Source: Bacteroidota bacterium (GTDB lineage: Bacteria > Bacteroidota > Ignavibacteria > Ignavibacteriales > Ignavibacteriaceae). Taken from it: DNA of 64,000 nucleotides. The notes beneath the pieces were generated by a model. That model was given only the letters and a program-made list of their open reading frames with translations. It searched no databases and was not told where the DNA came from. The position numbers and the translations under genes were made by a program. How positions within the stretch are numbered: the first letter of the stretch is position 1; each line of letters opens with the position of its first letter. This document shows positions 19,456 to 28,109 of this stretch, piece after piece. The stretch spans positions 25,446 through 89,445 of the forward strand of contig JADFPP010000002.1 of NCBI GenBank assembly GCA_022562275.1, written 5' to 3'.

Positions 19456-21036
19456 TTACCTCGTAGCAATAATAATTGCTGCAGTTGCAGCCACAATTGT
19501 AGCTAACTGTGCAATAATTTGTAGTCCATCCATAAATACTTCCCAGAATTTAGGTCCGGGTGGATCTTCCGGAACCCAGATTGTATCCCCAGGATCAAGT
19601 TTAACAACATCATCTGCATCAATCCACTCTCCTGTTGTAGCTTTTATAACTCTTACCTCACCCTCCAAAGCACGCCAGCCGAATCCTTCAGCAAGGGCTA
19701 TATAATCTTTTATTGTTAGTGACGGATTGTAAATTATTTTACCGGGATTAATAAACTGTCCAAGCATAATAATATAATTTTTCTGTTCAGGGATAGTGAT
19801 TACATCACCTCTTCTAAGAACAATGTTTTCAGTAAGATTATTATTAATAAAAAGATCAACAAAATCTATTACCACCCTGCCAGAAGTTTGTCTTGATTTG
19901 GATTTAAAATAATCATATTCATCGTCGGTCATATCGGCAGGATTGATCAGCTTTAGTCTTTCGAATTCAGGATCTTCTTTTTCTTTGTCTATATTGCGTG
20001 TTAGTGTTGCCTCAGTTAATGATGCTTCTTCTAAAAAACCACCCGCTTGTTCGATTACGTTTTTTAATGTTGTTTTATTTTTAATGATTTTATAGAAGCC
20101 GGGGTATATTACAAATCCATCTATTTTTACAAAATATTCTATGTAATATTCCGGTATTTCTCTAATGATCACATAATCTTTTTGCTGCAATAAGAATTCA
20201 TTCTTTTTTAATTCTTCCAGACTAAAAAATTCGCTCTTTTGAGAAATACCATTATCATAGAATCTAACTACTTCAATAGTATCGATCTTAGCTGTACTTA
20301 AAAACCCACCTGCAAGTTGTATTAAATTGTAAATTGATTCACCCTTGACATAGGCGTATTCACCCGGGTATTTTATTAGTCCGTTTATTGTCACCGTTTT
20401 ATCAACTCTATCTACAATAACTACGTCTCCCTCCCGCAGTAACGGATTCTGTGCGTAGTTTCCAAATCGTTCAAATGACAGTAAATCATATATCTTTGTA
20501 GAATTTTTTTTAGAAATTATTTTTATGTTCCGGATATTAGATGTTTCTGTTAATTCATCAGACAAGGAGACCAGATCCATCAGTCTGGAATTAGCTGTTA
20601 TTATAAAGTTTGAAGGTTTTTTTACATCCCCTAATAATGATACTTTGATTATTCTAAAATCTATTAGCGAAATAAAAATTTGTACATTTTTATAGTAATG
20701 GTTAATAGATTCAACCATTTTATTTTTTGCCTGAGCCAGGGTTAAATTATTCAAATCTATACCGCCCACTTGCGGTAGATAGATCCATCCTTCTTGATTT
20801 ATAATTAAATTGTAAACTAACTCTCTTACCCCACTAATAGATAAAAATATATTGTCACCGGGTCCAACGAAATATTCATTCACATCAACACTACCTTCGG
20901 TAGCAATAATTGGGGAAAGATCTTTTGCGGATGTTGGGGTTCTTAGATTATCAGCGGGTAAATCCTGGGTACTAGATACATTAAAAAATAGTATCCATAC
21001 TAATAATATTAAAGCTGATTTATTAATTTCGTTCAA
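19456..21036 (-). CDS. Polysaccharide export protein with SLBB domains (Wza-like)
   Basis: The 526 aa protein begins with a hydrophobic signal segment (residues ~7-24). A Poly_export domain starts at EYFVGPGDNIFLSISG (~54-69), followed by several SLBB beta-grasp repeats (for example VTINGLIKYPGEY and VKIDGFVIYPGFY). The C-terminus is a hydrophobic helix (~500-523) that could cross a membrane, as in Wza. Wza-type proteins form the periplasm-spanning exit channel. It is the first gene of the locus, with a 91 bp gap to ftsX where a promoter would be expected. The start codon is TTG. Confidence 0.9.
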   Translation of the reverse strand: MNEINKSALILLVWILFFNVSSTQDLPADNLRTPTSAKDLSPIIATEGSVDVNEYFVGPGDNIFLSISGVRELVYNLIINQEGWIYLPQVGGIDLNNLTLAQAKNKMVESINHYYKNVQIFISLIDFRIIKVSLLGDVKKPSNFIITANSRLMDLVSLSDELTETSNIRNIKIISKKNSTKIYDLLSFERFGNYAQNPLLREGDVVIVDRVDKTVTINGLIKYPGEYAYVKGESIYNLIQLAGGFLSTAKIDTIEVVRFYDNGISQKSEFFSLEELKKNEFLLQQKDYVIIREIPEYYIEYFVKIDGFVIYPGFYKIIKNKTTLKNVIEQAGGFLEEASLTEATLTRNIDKEKEDPEFERLKLINPADMTDDEYDYFKSKSRQTSGRVVIDFVDLFINNNLTENIVLRRGDVITIPEQKNYIIMLGQFINPGKIIYNPSLTIKDYIALAEGFGWRALEGEVRVIKATTGEWIDADDVVKLDPGDTIWVPEDPPGPKFWEVFMDGLQIIAQLATIVAATAAIIIATR

Positions 21037-21127
21037 TGTTAAAATTTAATTACTGATTAAGATAGGTATTAGCGATAGTATTTTTCTATAATTTTTATTG
21101 CTAAAATTATAAAATATTACTCCTACA

Positions 21128-21991
21128 TCAAATCTTTAATGTTAATTTTCTCAGGGCGATAATGGTTACTAAAAAACTTAAAGCTGGTCCTATTGAAAGA
21201 AGAGTGAATAAATAAAAGTATCTGTTAGCAATTATAAAATTATTAACGAGTTGATATTTATCGACTTGAATAGAAACAAAATAATACACAGTAACCGCTA
21301 ACAAACTGGCTATTAGACCTGTTATAAAACTATTAAGAATGATAGGCATTTTTATGGTCAATAGTCTGGCACCTACTAATTTCATTGTTTCAAGTTCACT
21401 CATTCTGGCGTTAGTTATTAATTTAACGGTACTGTAAACCAGATAGACAGCAATAAATATTAATACGCCGGTAATAATAATAAGATATTTTTTGCCGGAA
21501 TCTACATATGATAACAACTTGTAAACGAACTTGTTCCTGAATATTACTTCATCAACCCATTCCATATTTGATAAGCTTTTAATTATCAGACTAAGCGAAT
21601 CTTTGTCAAGAACATTTGGATTTAACTTTACTACAAAAGAAGCTGGCAATGGGTTGTAATCCAGTATTTCCCTAAAATCTTCACCGGTTTCTTTAATAAA
21701 TGACTGCGCTGCATCATCTTTACTTACATATTTGAATGATCTTATGAATTTATACCCGTCTAATTCAGTTTTATAGTTTTCAATTTCTTTTTCATTAAAA
21801 GGATCTTTTATGAAAACACTAACATTAATGTTGCTTTTGATTTTTTTTTGAAACATAACGGAAAGTTGCAGCGCTACTATAGAAGCTTCGATTACTATTA
21901 CTGCAAGAGTTAAAGAGATTAGAGTAAGTATAAAAGAAAATTGGGCACGACCGATTATTTTAAAAGCTTCTTTTACCCAAAATATTACCAT
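21128..21991 (-). CDS. ftsX: Cell division protein FtsX
   Basis: The 287 aa protein has the FtsX plan: an N-terminal cytoplasmic/TM segment (TM at ~18-42), an extracytoplasmic loop (~43-170) with VSVFIKDPFNE and ASFVVKLNP, then three TMs (~175, ~220 and ~262). The conserved MKLVGA motif (about residues 203-208) is in the large FtsX/permease domain. FtsX pairs with the ATPase FtsE to activate peptidoglycan hydrolases at the septum. ftsE is not adjacent here, which is unusual. The upstream neighbours are two lipoproteins. Confidence 0.92.
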   Translation of the reverse strand: MVIFWVKEAFKIIGRAQFSFILTLISLTLAVIVIEASIVALQLSVMFQKKIKSNINVSVFIKDPFNEKEIENYKTELDGYKFIRSFKYVSKDDAAQSFIKETGEDFREILDYNPLPASFVVKLNPNVLDKDSLSLIIKSLSNMEWVDEVIFRNKFVYKLLSYVDSGKKYLIIITGVLIFIAVYLVYSTVKLITNARMSELETMKLVGARLLTIKMPIILNSFITGLIASLLAVTVYYFVSIQVDKYQLVNNFIIANRYFYLFTLLSIGPALSFLVTIIALRKLTLKI

Positions 21992-22035
21992 AGATAGTTA
22001 ATCGGAGATATTTAATTTAATGATAAATAACTGAC

Positions 22036-22551
22036 TCAAAAATTTGATTCATCCAGCCATCTGGTGATTTGCCAGGTTTGAGTTTCCTTATCTTTTCTTA
22101 AAGATAAATTTGCTCTTCCATCGACCCGAACAACATCAGTAGGATTAAATGTAATATTTAGATTGAATCCTCTAATAACGGTAGCTGCTGTTGAATCTTC
22201 GGTGCTGAGAATTATATTGTTCCAGATCAGGTCCAATCTTTCCGAATTTCTAAATAATCCGTTTGTGGTTAACATATCTTCATCACGCGCCCAGGAAACA
22301 TCAAATCCCTGATCATAATCACGGTAAGTAAAAATAAAATCACCTGCCAGAAGTTTACCATAAATTAAAGTGTCTTTAAATGTGTATGAATATTGAAAAT
22401 TCTGGAATACTCCTTCAAGTGTTGTAAGATCTGAAAGTGAAGGTCGGTTATCATCAAAGTTTTCATCAAAAGCAGGTGCAAACGGATTTGTGCATCCCAT
22501 CAGTAGAAATAAAAACACAAATAATATGTATAAAATTTTATTAATTGACAC
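22036..22551 (-). CDS. Small lipoprotein, NTF2-like fold suspected
   Basis: I place the start at the GTG at 22551, giving 171 aa. It follows an AAGGAGAG ribosome site (22553-22560) and directly precedes a lipoprotein signal ending FLFLLMGC. A longer frame to 22596 would put 15 extra charged residues in front of the signal. The mature part ends with NLSLRKDKETQTWQITRW, a beta-strand pattern shared with the neighbouring lipoprotein. No function is recognised. The reading frame overlaps the stop of the upstream gene by 11 bp, so translation is probably coupled. Confidence 0.75.
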   Translation of the reverse strand: MSINKILYILFVFLFLLMGCTNPFAPAFDENFDDNRPSLSDLTTLEGVFQNFQYSYTFKDTLIYGKLLAGDFIFTYRDYDQGFDVSWARDEDMLTTNGLFRNSERLDLIWNNIILSTEDSTAATVIRGFNLNITFNPTDVVRVDGRANLSLRKDKETQTWQITRWLDESNF

Positions 22552-23122
22552 TCTCTCCTTTAAGATCACTCCAGCTGGAATTATTTCCGACAGCATTATC
22601 CTTCCAAAAATAGATCACCCAAACGGAACCGGACTCTCTTGTCATTGAAAATTCTAAATTACCCTGATAATTTCTAGCATCAGAATTTATTTGTGGAACA
22701 TTGATGGAATATTCGGAGGCATATTTTAAACTATCACCTAAAATAATTCCGAATGATTCTAAAGAGAGAGATAGCTTAAGTGTCACTGAAGAATCATCAG
22801 GAGCAGTATTTTTCAGGTTATTGAAGTACTCCTCTTCAGAATCCAAATCCCAGGTTGGCCAGATATTCGAATATGTTGATAACGCCGTACCAGATGGTAA
22901 GAAACTAAAAACTTTATTTGAAAAACCGGTTACAAATGAATTTTTATAATTGACAACATCTTTGTCAGAAAACGAATTCATAAGATTCTGAATTAATATT
23001 CCCGGTTCACTGGCAGTTAAATAATCCGATCTGCCCTCATCTGGTTCTGCAGCATCTCTGGTGTTAAAAATATCACAGCTTATCAGGAACATTAAAGACA
23101 ATATGAAAACTAAATATTTCAT
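22541..23122 (-). CDS. Small lipoprotein, paralogue of its downstream neighbour
   Basis: The 193 aa protein has a lipoprotein signal MKYLVFILSLMFLISC with the acylated Cys at position 16. The mature part is acidic, and its C-terminal strand LEFSMTRESGSVWVIYFW resembles the C-terminal strand of the next lipoprotein (LRKDKETQTWQITRW). This suggests tandem duplication of an NTF2/SnoaL-like domain. It overlaps the methyltransferase gene upstream by 4 bp (ATGA). Function unknown. Confidence 0.8.
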   Translation of the reverse strand: MKYLVFILSLMFLISCDIFNTRDAAEPDEGRSDYLTASEPGILIQNLMNSFSDKDVVNYKNSFVTGFSNKVFSFLPSGTALSTYSNIWPTWDLDSEEEYFNNLKNTAPDDSSVTLKLSLSLESFGIILGDSLKYASEYSINVPQINSDARNYQGNLEFSMTRESGSVWVIYFWKDNAVGNNSSWSDLKGESVN

Positions 23123-23850
23123 TTGAACGCAATTATAATAATTCTGGGTGAAAAATCAAGTTCAAATGGTTTTCCACTAAAATCTCCAAATATTTTTATT
23201 ATTTTAAATCCCAGGTTTTCCATAACGCCAATTAATTCTTCTTTACTAAACATTCTAACCGATTCATAAAACTTATTTGTTTTTCCTTTCCTTTCTACAG
23301 TTATCTCTTTTATTATTCTTTCACCTTCAATAAAACGATTTTGCGTGATTATACTATCATCAACTTCATCTATGGTTTGTGCAACCAGATTTTTCTTCAC
23401 AAAATTTTTATTAAAATAATCCAATACAAAAAAACCGCCATCTTTTAATAGTTCAAATGCATTTTTTAGTATGTTATAATTTTCATCATCACTTTCAAAA
23501 TAGCCAATGCTTGTAAATAAGTTAATAATTAAATTATACTTTTTTGTTGAAGTGAAATGTCTTATATCGGATTGAATAAATTCAATGTTAGCACCTTCTT
23601 TTTCAGCATTATTTTGTGCGATTGATAAAAGATTCTCGCTAAGATCAACCGCTGAAACTTTAAACCCCTTTTTTGCGAATAAAATTGCATGCCGTCCAAA
23701 ACCAGCAGCCATATCAAGAATAGTATCACCTGGGTTTAGCTGTATGCTGTTAAGGACAAGATTAACCAGTTCTTCGGCATCCTTTTCATCACGATGTTTG
23801 TAAACTTTGAGATACTCTTCTGAATTAAACCAATGTTTGAACCATTCCAT
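23119..23850 (-). CDS. SAM-dependent methyltransferase
   Basis: The 243 aa protein contains motif I TILDMAAGFGRHAILFA, an acidic beta-2 end VSAVDLSENLL and motif IV YNLIINLFTSIGYF. The fold is class I, like the Methyltransf_25 group of unknown small-molecule methyltransferases. Only 2 bp separate it from recR upstream, and it overlaps the lipoprotein gene downstream by 4 bp, so it is part of the ybaB-recR operon. No substrate can be deduced. Confidence 0.88.
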   Translation of the reverse strand: MEWFKHWFNSEEYLKVYKHRDEKDAEELVNLVLNSIQLNPGDTILDMAAGFGRHAILFAKKGFKVSAVDLSENLLSIAQNNAEKEGANIEFIQSDIRHFTSTKKYNLIINLFTSIGYFESDDENYNILKNAFELLKDGGFFVLDYFNKNFVKKNLVAQTIDEVDDSIITQNRFIEGERIIKEITVERKGKTNKFYESVRMFSKEELIGVMENLGFKIIKIFGDFSGKPFELDFSPRIIIIAFK

Positions 23851-23852
23851 AT

Positions 23853-24449
23853 TTAGATGGATAATCTGTTTATCATTGCTCTGCCAATAGTCGCTTCATC
23901 TGCAAATTCAAGATCTCCACCAATTGGTAATCCTCTTGCAATGCGTGTTACTTTAATACTAAGTGGTTTTATTAATTTAGCAAGATAAAGTGAAGTTGCT
24001 TCCCCTTCAGTATCCGGATTAAGTGCAAGAATAACTTCTTCAATGTTTTCAGTTTCAAATCTTTTTAACAATTCCTTAATTTTTAATGAATCTGGTGTAA
24101 TACCGGAAAGAGGAGAAAGAACACCACCCAGAACATGATATAATCCATCAAATTCGTGGGTTTTCTCAATAGCAATAACATCACTTACTTCTTCAACTAC
24201 ACATATTATAGAAGTATCACGTTTCACACTCTTACATATTTCACAATATTTTTCCTCAGATAGATTAAAACAACGGGAACAGAAGAAAAGTTTAGTTTTC
24301 AGATCCTTCAATGAATTTAAAAGATTATCAAGTCGGTCATCATCCATTTTTAACAAGAAAATAGCTAATCTCTGGGCTGTCTTTTTTCCTATACCCGGAA
24401 GTTTACTTAATTCTTCAATTGCAACTAATAATGGTTCGGCTATCTGCAA
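23853..24449 (-). CDS. recR: Recombination mediator protein RecR
   Basis: The 198 aa protein has the usual RecR length and order. A helix-hairpin-helix comes first (LSKLPGIGKKTAQRLA, residues 13-28), then a four-Cys zinc motif (CSRCFNLSEEKYCEIC, about 57-72) and a Toprim domain (ICVVEEVSDVIAIEKT and later LALNPDTEGEAT). RecR loads RecA at gaps with RecO/RecF. The start is TTG with no alternative Met nearby. It follows ybaB by 2 bp, the classic ybaB-recR arrangement; dnaX is not on this side. Confidence 0.97.
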   Translation of the reverse strand: MQIAEPLLVAIEELSKLPGIGKKTAQRLAIFLLKMDDDRLDNLLNSLKDLKTKLFFCSRCFNLSEEKYCEICKSVKRDTSIICVVEEVSDVIAIEKTHEFDGLYHVLGGVLSPLSGITPDSLKIKELLKRFETENIEEVILALNPDTEGEATSLYLAKLIKPLSIKVTRIARGLPIGGDLEFADEATIGRAMINRLSI

Positions 24450-24451
24450 AT

Positions 24452-24778
24452 TTACAACCCCGGGATGTTAATTCCAGGCGGCAGCATACCCTTTGTTACT
24501 TTAGCCATTTGCTCTTCAGCCATTTTTCCTGCGGAGTTAAGTGCTTTATTAACTGCAGCAACCACTAAGTCTTCTAAAATTTCCTTGTCATCTTTATTTA
24601 TGACCTGCTGGTCAATTTCTACAGAAATTATCTCCTTCTGACCATTTGCAGTTGCCTTAATCATTCCGCCGCCGGCTTCTTCACTTACAGTTAAGTTAAC
24701 AAGCTCGCTTTGTATTTTTTGCATCTCCGCCTGCATTTTTTGCACCTGTTTCATCATACCCTGCATTCCGCCTTTCAT
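24452..24778 (-). CDS. ybaB: YbaB/EbfC nucleoid-associated protein
   Basis: The 108 aa protein begins with the Met/Gln-rich helix MQGMMKQVQKMQAEMQKIQ. It continues with the conserved VSEEAGGGMIKATANGQKEI beta region and ends with the LPPGINIPGL tail typical of the family. YbaB forms a dimer that binds DNA and is almost always next to recR, as here. The 145 bp upstream separates it from a divergent operon. Confidence 0.96.
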   Translation of the reverse strand: MKGGMQGMMKQVQKMQAEMQKIQSELVNLTVSEEAGGGMIKATANGQKEIISVEIDQQVINKDDKEILEDLVVAAVNKALNSAGKMAEEQMAKVTKGMLPPGINIPGL

Positions 24779-24889
24779 ACAAATTTCTCCTATAATAAAT
24801 AATTCTTTTTTTCTTTATTTTGGCTTTAAATATAATACAATCAATTGACTTTATATACTTAATTTATATAATTTCTCACGTGAATTTCT

Positions 24890-24897
24890 TATATTTG
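24890..24897 (+). promoter_or_regulatory. Possible Bacteroidota-type -7 box
   Basis: TATATTTG fits the TAnnTTTG -7 consensus known from Bacteroidota and lies 26 bp before the ATG of the PurC-like gene. No clear -33 TTG is present at the usual distance, so this is a weak call. Confidence 0.25.
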
Positions 24898-24923
24898 ATA
24901 ATAACAAACTCCTTGATTAGCTG

Positions 24924-25601
24924 ATGATTAAAGAACAAATGATAGCAGATGTGCCATTCGATAATCTAAATTACTCGAAGGTTGAATATCCGGATTATTT
25001 TTTCCCCACAAAAAATAAAAAGGTAATGGTTAAAGATTTGGGTAAAAAATTTACTGCAATAAATTCTTTTTTTTGTGCCTATTTAAAAGAATTCCATATT
25101 CCTTGTGCTTATATTAAAATTCATCATAATAATTCTCTTCTCTATTTAAAACACCACCAGCTTCCGTTCTCAATAAAAATATTGAATACTGCAAATAAAA
25201 GAACTGCAAGAATTTTCTCGATAAAGGAAGGTAGTTTACTGCAACTGCCTGTTTTTGAATATCATTTTGGAAATGCGAAGGATTCACTGGTATCCGAAAG
25301 CCATTTAATTGCTTTTAATTTGTGTACTCATGAAAATCTTAAAATTATCAACCGAATCTGCTTCAAAATGAATGCTGTGTTAAAAGCATTTTTTGAAAGA
25401 AGAGGAGAAACTGTTGCCGAAGTAACTTGTAGTTTCGGAATATGTGAAAATAAAATTTATCTTATAGATGATTTTTCACCCCTCAGTTTAAAAATTCTAC
25501 CGAACGGTAATAATAATAAATGGACTGATCCTTACATGCTTAACAGTTCGAGTGAAATGCGAAAGTACACAGATTTTCTTTTCAATATAAGCTGCTCGTA
25601 G
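24924..25601 (+). CDS. Divergent SAICAR-synthase (PurC)-like protein, catalytic signatures lost
   Basis: The 225 aa protein follows the PurC fold in order. It has the INSFFCAYLKEFHIP helix (46-60), a central beta region LPFSIKILNTA, the run KEGSLLQLPVFEY (101-113) and SLVSESHL (121-128, aligned with PurC DPLVNEDHI). A helix LKIINRICFKMNAVLKAFF and a final LIDDFSPLSLKIL (compare DEISPD) complete it. Both family signatures are broken. The conserved Arg and [TA]G[ST] of signature 1 read Leu and ANK (residues 87 and 90-92), and signature 2 DxKxEFG reads EVTCSFG (166-172). The N-terminal ATP-binding strands are shortened. It lies 3 bp upstream of psd. It is either neofunctionalised or decaying. 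Confidence 0.7.
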   Translation: MIKEQMIADVPFDNLNYSKVEYPDYFFPTKNKKVMVKDLGKKFTAINSFFCAYLKEFHIPCAYIKIHHNNSLLYLKHHQLPFSIKILNTANKRTARIFSIKEGSLLQLPVFEYHFGNAKDSLVSESHLIAFNLCTHENLKIINRICFKMNAVLKAFFERRGETVAEVTCSFGICENKIYLIDDFSPLSLKILPNGNNNKWTDPYMLNSSSEMRKYTDFLFNISCS

Positions 25602-25604
25602 ACG

Positions 25605-26255
25605 ATGTTTACAAAGTATGGTTACAGCACAATCGGAATAGTTTCAATAATATCTTTTTTGCTAATAGTTTTAGGTATTTTCCTTAATAATAATATTGCC
25701 AGGATAAGCTTATTTGTTCTTGCATTTATTCTCATATCTTTTACACTGTATTTTTTCAGGGACCCTGATAGGATACCACCGGCAAAGGAAAACATTGTTG
25801 TATCACCAGCCGACGGCAGGGTTTTGTTCGTTAAGGAAGTTATTGATAATAAATTTATTAATGATAAAGCAAATCAGATTTCGATTTTTATGTCACCACT
25901 AAACGTTCACGTAAACAGAATCCCAATTAGCGGAACAGTTGAATATTTTGATTACATCGAGGGAAGATATGTTGCTGCTTTTGAGGATAAAGCATCGGAG
26001 CTAAATGAGAGAACAGAGATTGGAATTACAAATAAAAACGGCAAAATATTTTTTACCCAGGTAGCCGGCTTTGTCGCCCGCAGAATAGTAAATGAATTGA
26101 ACATGGGAGAGGATGTAAAGATTGGTGAAAGATTTGGAATGATTAAATTTGGAAGCCGGGTTGATGTTGTTGCTCCTTTGAACTGGAAACCCAATGTAAA
26201 AAAAGATGAATCTGTTACAGCCGGTGAGACTATATTGTTTGAGTTAGTCGAATAA
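25605..26255 (+). CDS. psd: Phosphatidylserine decarboxylase, short form
   Basis: The 216 aa protein is the short, Psd/Asd-like type. Two hydrophobic segments (8-28 and 33-50) come first, followed by FRDPDRIPP (51-59). The active-site histidine region is MSPLNVHVNR (96-105). The self-cleavage pair Gly183-Ser184 in FGSRVDVV yields the pyruvoyl cofactor. The enzyme makes phosphatidylethanolamine from phosphatidylserine at the inner membrane. It lies 1 bp from pssA, so the two consecutive steps are co-expressed. Confidence 0.95.
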   Translation: MFTKYGYSTIGIVSIISFLLIVLGIFLNNNIARISLFVLAFILISFTLYFFRDPDRIPPAKENIVVSPADGRVLFVKEVIDNKFINDKANQISIFMSPLNVHVNRIPISGTVEYFDYIEGRYVAAFEDKASELNERTEIGITNKNGKIFFTQVAGFVARRIVNELNMGEDVKIGERFGMIKFGSRVDVVAPLNWKPNVKKDESVTAGETILFELVE

Positions 26256-26256
26256 T

Positions 26257-26970
26257 ATGCGTCTTAGAATTACGAGATCAGTAATACCAAACCTTTTTAC
26301 CGCAACAAATATGTTTTGCGGTTTTCTTTCCATCATCGAAGCCGGCAATGGCAATTATAACTATGCTGCATGGCTTATTGTTGTTGCAGCACTTTTTGAT
26401 GCATTAGACGGATTGGTTGCACGTCTTACAAATTCCAGTTCGGAATTAGGTGTTGAGCTGGACTCATTATCGGATATTGTAAGCTTCGGTGCTGCCCCAT
26501 CAATTCTTCTTTACTCAACATACTTCTATCAATTTAATACTATTGGAATAATCGTGAGTTCATTGCCTTTAATTACAGGTGGTTTCAGATTAGCCAGATT
26601 TAATTTGCAATTAGTAGGGTTTGAAAAATCATTTTTCCTGGGGCTTCCTATTCCAATTTCAGCCTTAACAATTACTACTTTTGTACTTGCCTTTTATAAT
26701 AATGGTTTTGCAACATCATATTCTGATGCGATAATTCCACTTGTTGTTATTCTTTCCTATTTGATGGTAAGCAATATCAGGTATGAAACCCTTCCAAAGA
26801 TCTCACTGAAGGGAATAATGGAGAAGCCGTTTCACTTTGCATTTCTGTTAGTGGCTGTAATTCTGGTTCTTATGCTATATAAGAAAGGAATGTTTTACGC
26901 ATTAATTCTCATGATTGTAATTGGTATATTTAAACACATTTTTTATCTTATTAAAAAAAGAACTGTTTAA
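26257..26970 (+). CDS. pssA: CDP-diacylglycerol-serine O-phosphatidyltransferase
   Basis: The 237 aa membrane protein has the complete CDP-alcohol phosphatidyltransferase motif DxxDGxxAR(x8)Gx3Dx3D: Asp48, Asp51, Gly52, Ala55, Arg56, Gly65, Asp69 and Asp73. The N-terminal PNLFTATNMFCGF and about six to eight helices match the PssA subtype rather than PgsA. It makes phosphatidylserine from CDP-diacylglycerol and serine, the substrate of the decarboxylase encoded just upstream. Confidence 0.95.
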   Translation: MRLRITRSVIPNLFTATNMFCGFLSIIEAGNGNYNYAAWLIVVAALFDALDGLVARLTNSSSELGVELDSLSDIVSFGAAPSILLYSTYFYQFNTIGIIVSSLPLITGGFRLARFNLQLVGFEKSFFLGLPIPISALTITTFVLAFYNNGFATSYSDAIIPLVVILSYLMVSNIRYETLPKISLKGIMEKPFHFAFLLVAVILVLMLYKKGMFYALILMIVIGIFKHIFYLIKKRTV

Positions 26971-27098
26971 CTTATAATTATATATTAGAATCCTTTGCAT
27001 AACCTAATAATTTATGATACCCGGGTGGGCGAAGTAAAAAAATAGTTGAATTACATACTAAAAAATAAGTTTTAAATTAATAGTCTTTAAAGTTGCAT

Positions 27099-27114
27099 AG
27101 GTTTCGCGAAGCCT
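27099..27114 (+). promoter_or_regulatory. Small hairpin in the purS leader
   Basis: AGGTTTCGCGAAGCCT can fold into a 6 bp stem (one G-T pair) with a CGCG loop, 35 bp before the purS start. The 178 bp between pssA and purS holds no gene. I do not recognise a known riboswitch there. Confidence 0.3.
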
Positions 27115-27148
27115 CCTATTATTTACATTCAATCATTGAGGTAATAAA

Positions 27149-27400
27149 TTGTATAAAGCCAAAGTAGTTATAACAAGAAGATCTTCCATTCTTGATCCGC
27201 AGGGAAAAGCCGTAGAAATTGGGGCAATGCATCTCGGATTAAAAAATATACGCAATACCAGAATAGGCAAGTACATTGAATTTGATGTCGATACTACTGA
27301 TAGAACCACAGCAGAAAAGGAAGTGAATAACTACTGCGATAAACTTCTTTCTAATCCGATTATGGAAGATTTTGACTTTACGTTAGAAGAAGTAAAATGA
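27149..27400 (+). CDS. purS: Phosphoribosylformylglycinamidine synthase subunit PurS
   Basis: The 83 aa protein has the usual PurS length and features: KVVITRRSSILDPQGKAVE near the N-terminus, a central LGLKNIRNTRIGKYIEF strand and the final NPIMEDFDFTLEEV. PurS bridges PurQ and small PurL in the fourth step of purine synthesis (FGAR to FGAM). The start is TTG at 27149, with GAGG at 27138-27141 and no nearby ATG. The stop overlaps purQ as ATGA. purL is not in the window. Confidence 0.96.
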   Translation: MYKAKVVITRRSSILDPQGKAVEIGAMHLGLKNIRNTRIGKYIEFDVDTTDRTTAEKEVNNYCDKLLSNPIMEDFDFTLEEVK

Positions 27401-28098
27401 AAAAACCAAAATTTGGTGTGGTTGTTTTTCCCGGTTCTAACTGCGATAACGATACATTTTATGCATTGCATAAAGTACTGGATTACAATGTAAACTTTTT
27501 ATGGCATAAAGAAAACGATCTTAAAAAAAGCGATGTAATAATTCTTCCCGACGGATTTTCCTACGGAGATTATTTACGAACAGGTGCTATCGCCAGGTTT
27601 TCACCAATAATGAATGCTGTAATTGAATTTGCGAACAATGGCGGGTATGTGATAGGAATATGTAATGGATTTCAAATTTTATTGGAAGCAGGATTGCTCC
27701 CGGGAGTTCTATTAAAGAATATTTCACTTAAATTTGTTTGTAAAGATGTTTATCTTTCCGTTGAAAATCATGAATGCAATTTTACAAAAGGAATTGAGAC
27801 TGAAAAACTCTTTAGAATACCGATAGCGCATGGTGAAGGCAATTATTTTGTTAGTGATGAGAAATTAAAAGAATTGGAAGATAACAATCAAATTGTATTT
27901 AAGTATTCCTCTCCGTATGGAAGTTTAAGTGAAGAGTTTAATCCCAACGGATCAGTGGCAAACATTGCAGGAATAATTAATAAGAACGGCAATGTTCTTG
28001 GTATGATGCCTCACCCCGAAAGGAGTTGTAGCCCGGTTCTTTCACGAACTGATGGAAGTTTAATTTTTAAAGCTCTTGTTAATAATATTTTTAATTAA
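27397..28098 (+). CDS. purQ: Phosphoribosylformylglycinamidine synthase glutaminase subunit PurQ
   Basis: The 233 aa class I glutamine amidotransferase has nucleophile Cys89 in VIGICNGFQ and the His/Glu pair in GMMPHPER near the C-terminus. The N-terminal [12 protein letters not shown] is the PurQ signature. It supplies ammonia to PurL. The 4 bp overlap with purS indicates translational coupling, as in Bacillus-type purSQL operons. tatA follows after 11 bp. Confidence 0.97.
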   Translation: MKKPKFGVVVFPGSNCDNDTFYALHKVLDYNVNFLWHKENDLKKSDVIILPDGFSYGDYLRTGAIARFSPIMNAVIEFANNGGYVIGICNGFQILLEAGLLPGVLLKNISLKFVCKDVYLSVENHECNFTKGIETEKLFRIPIAHGEGNYFVSDEKLKELEDNNQIVFKYSSPYGSLSEEFNPNGSVANIAGIINKNGNVLGMMPHPERSCSPVLSRTDGSLIFKALVNNIFN

Positions 28099-28109
28099 AA
28101 GGTGATAAT

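Noticed and set aside
22036..22596. Long start for the small lipoprotein at 22596
   Set aside because: It would place charged residues before a lipoprotein signal; the GTG at 22551 has a ribosome site and gives a proper signal.
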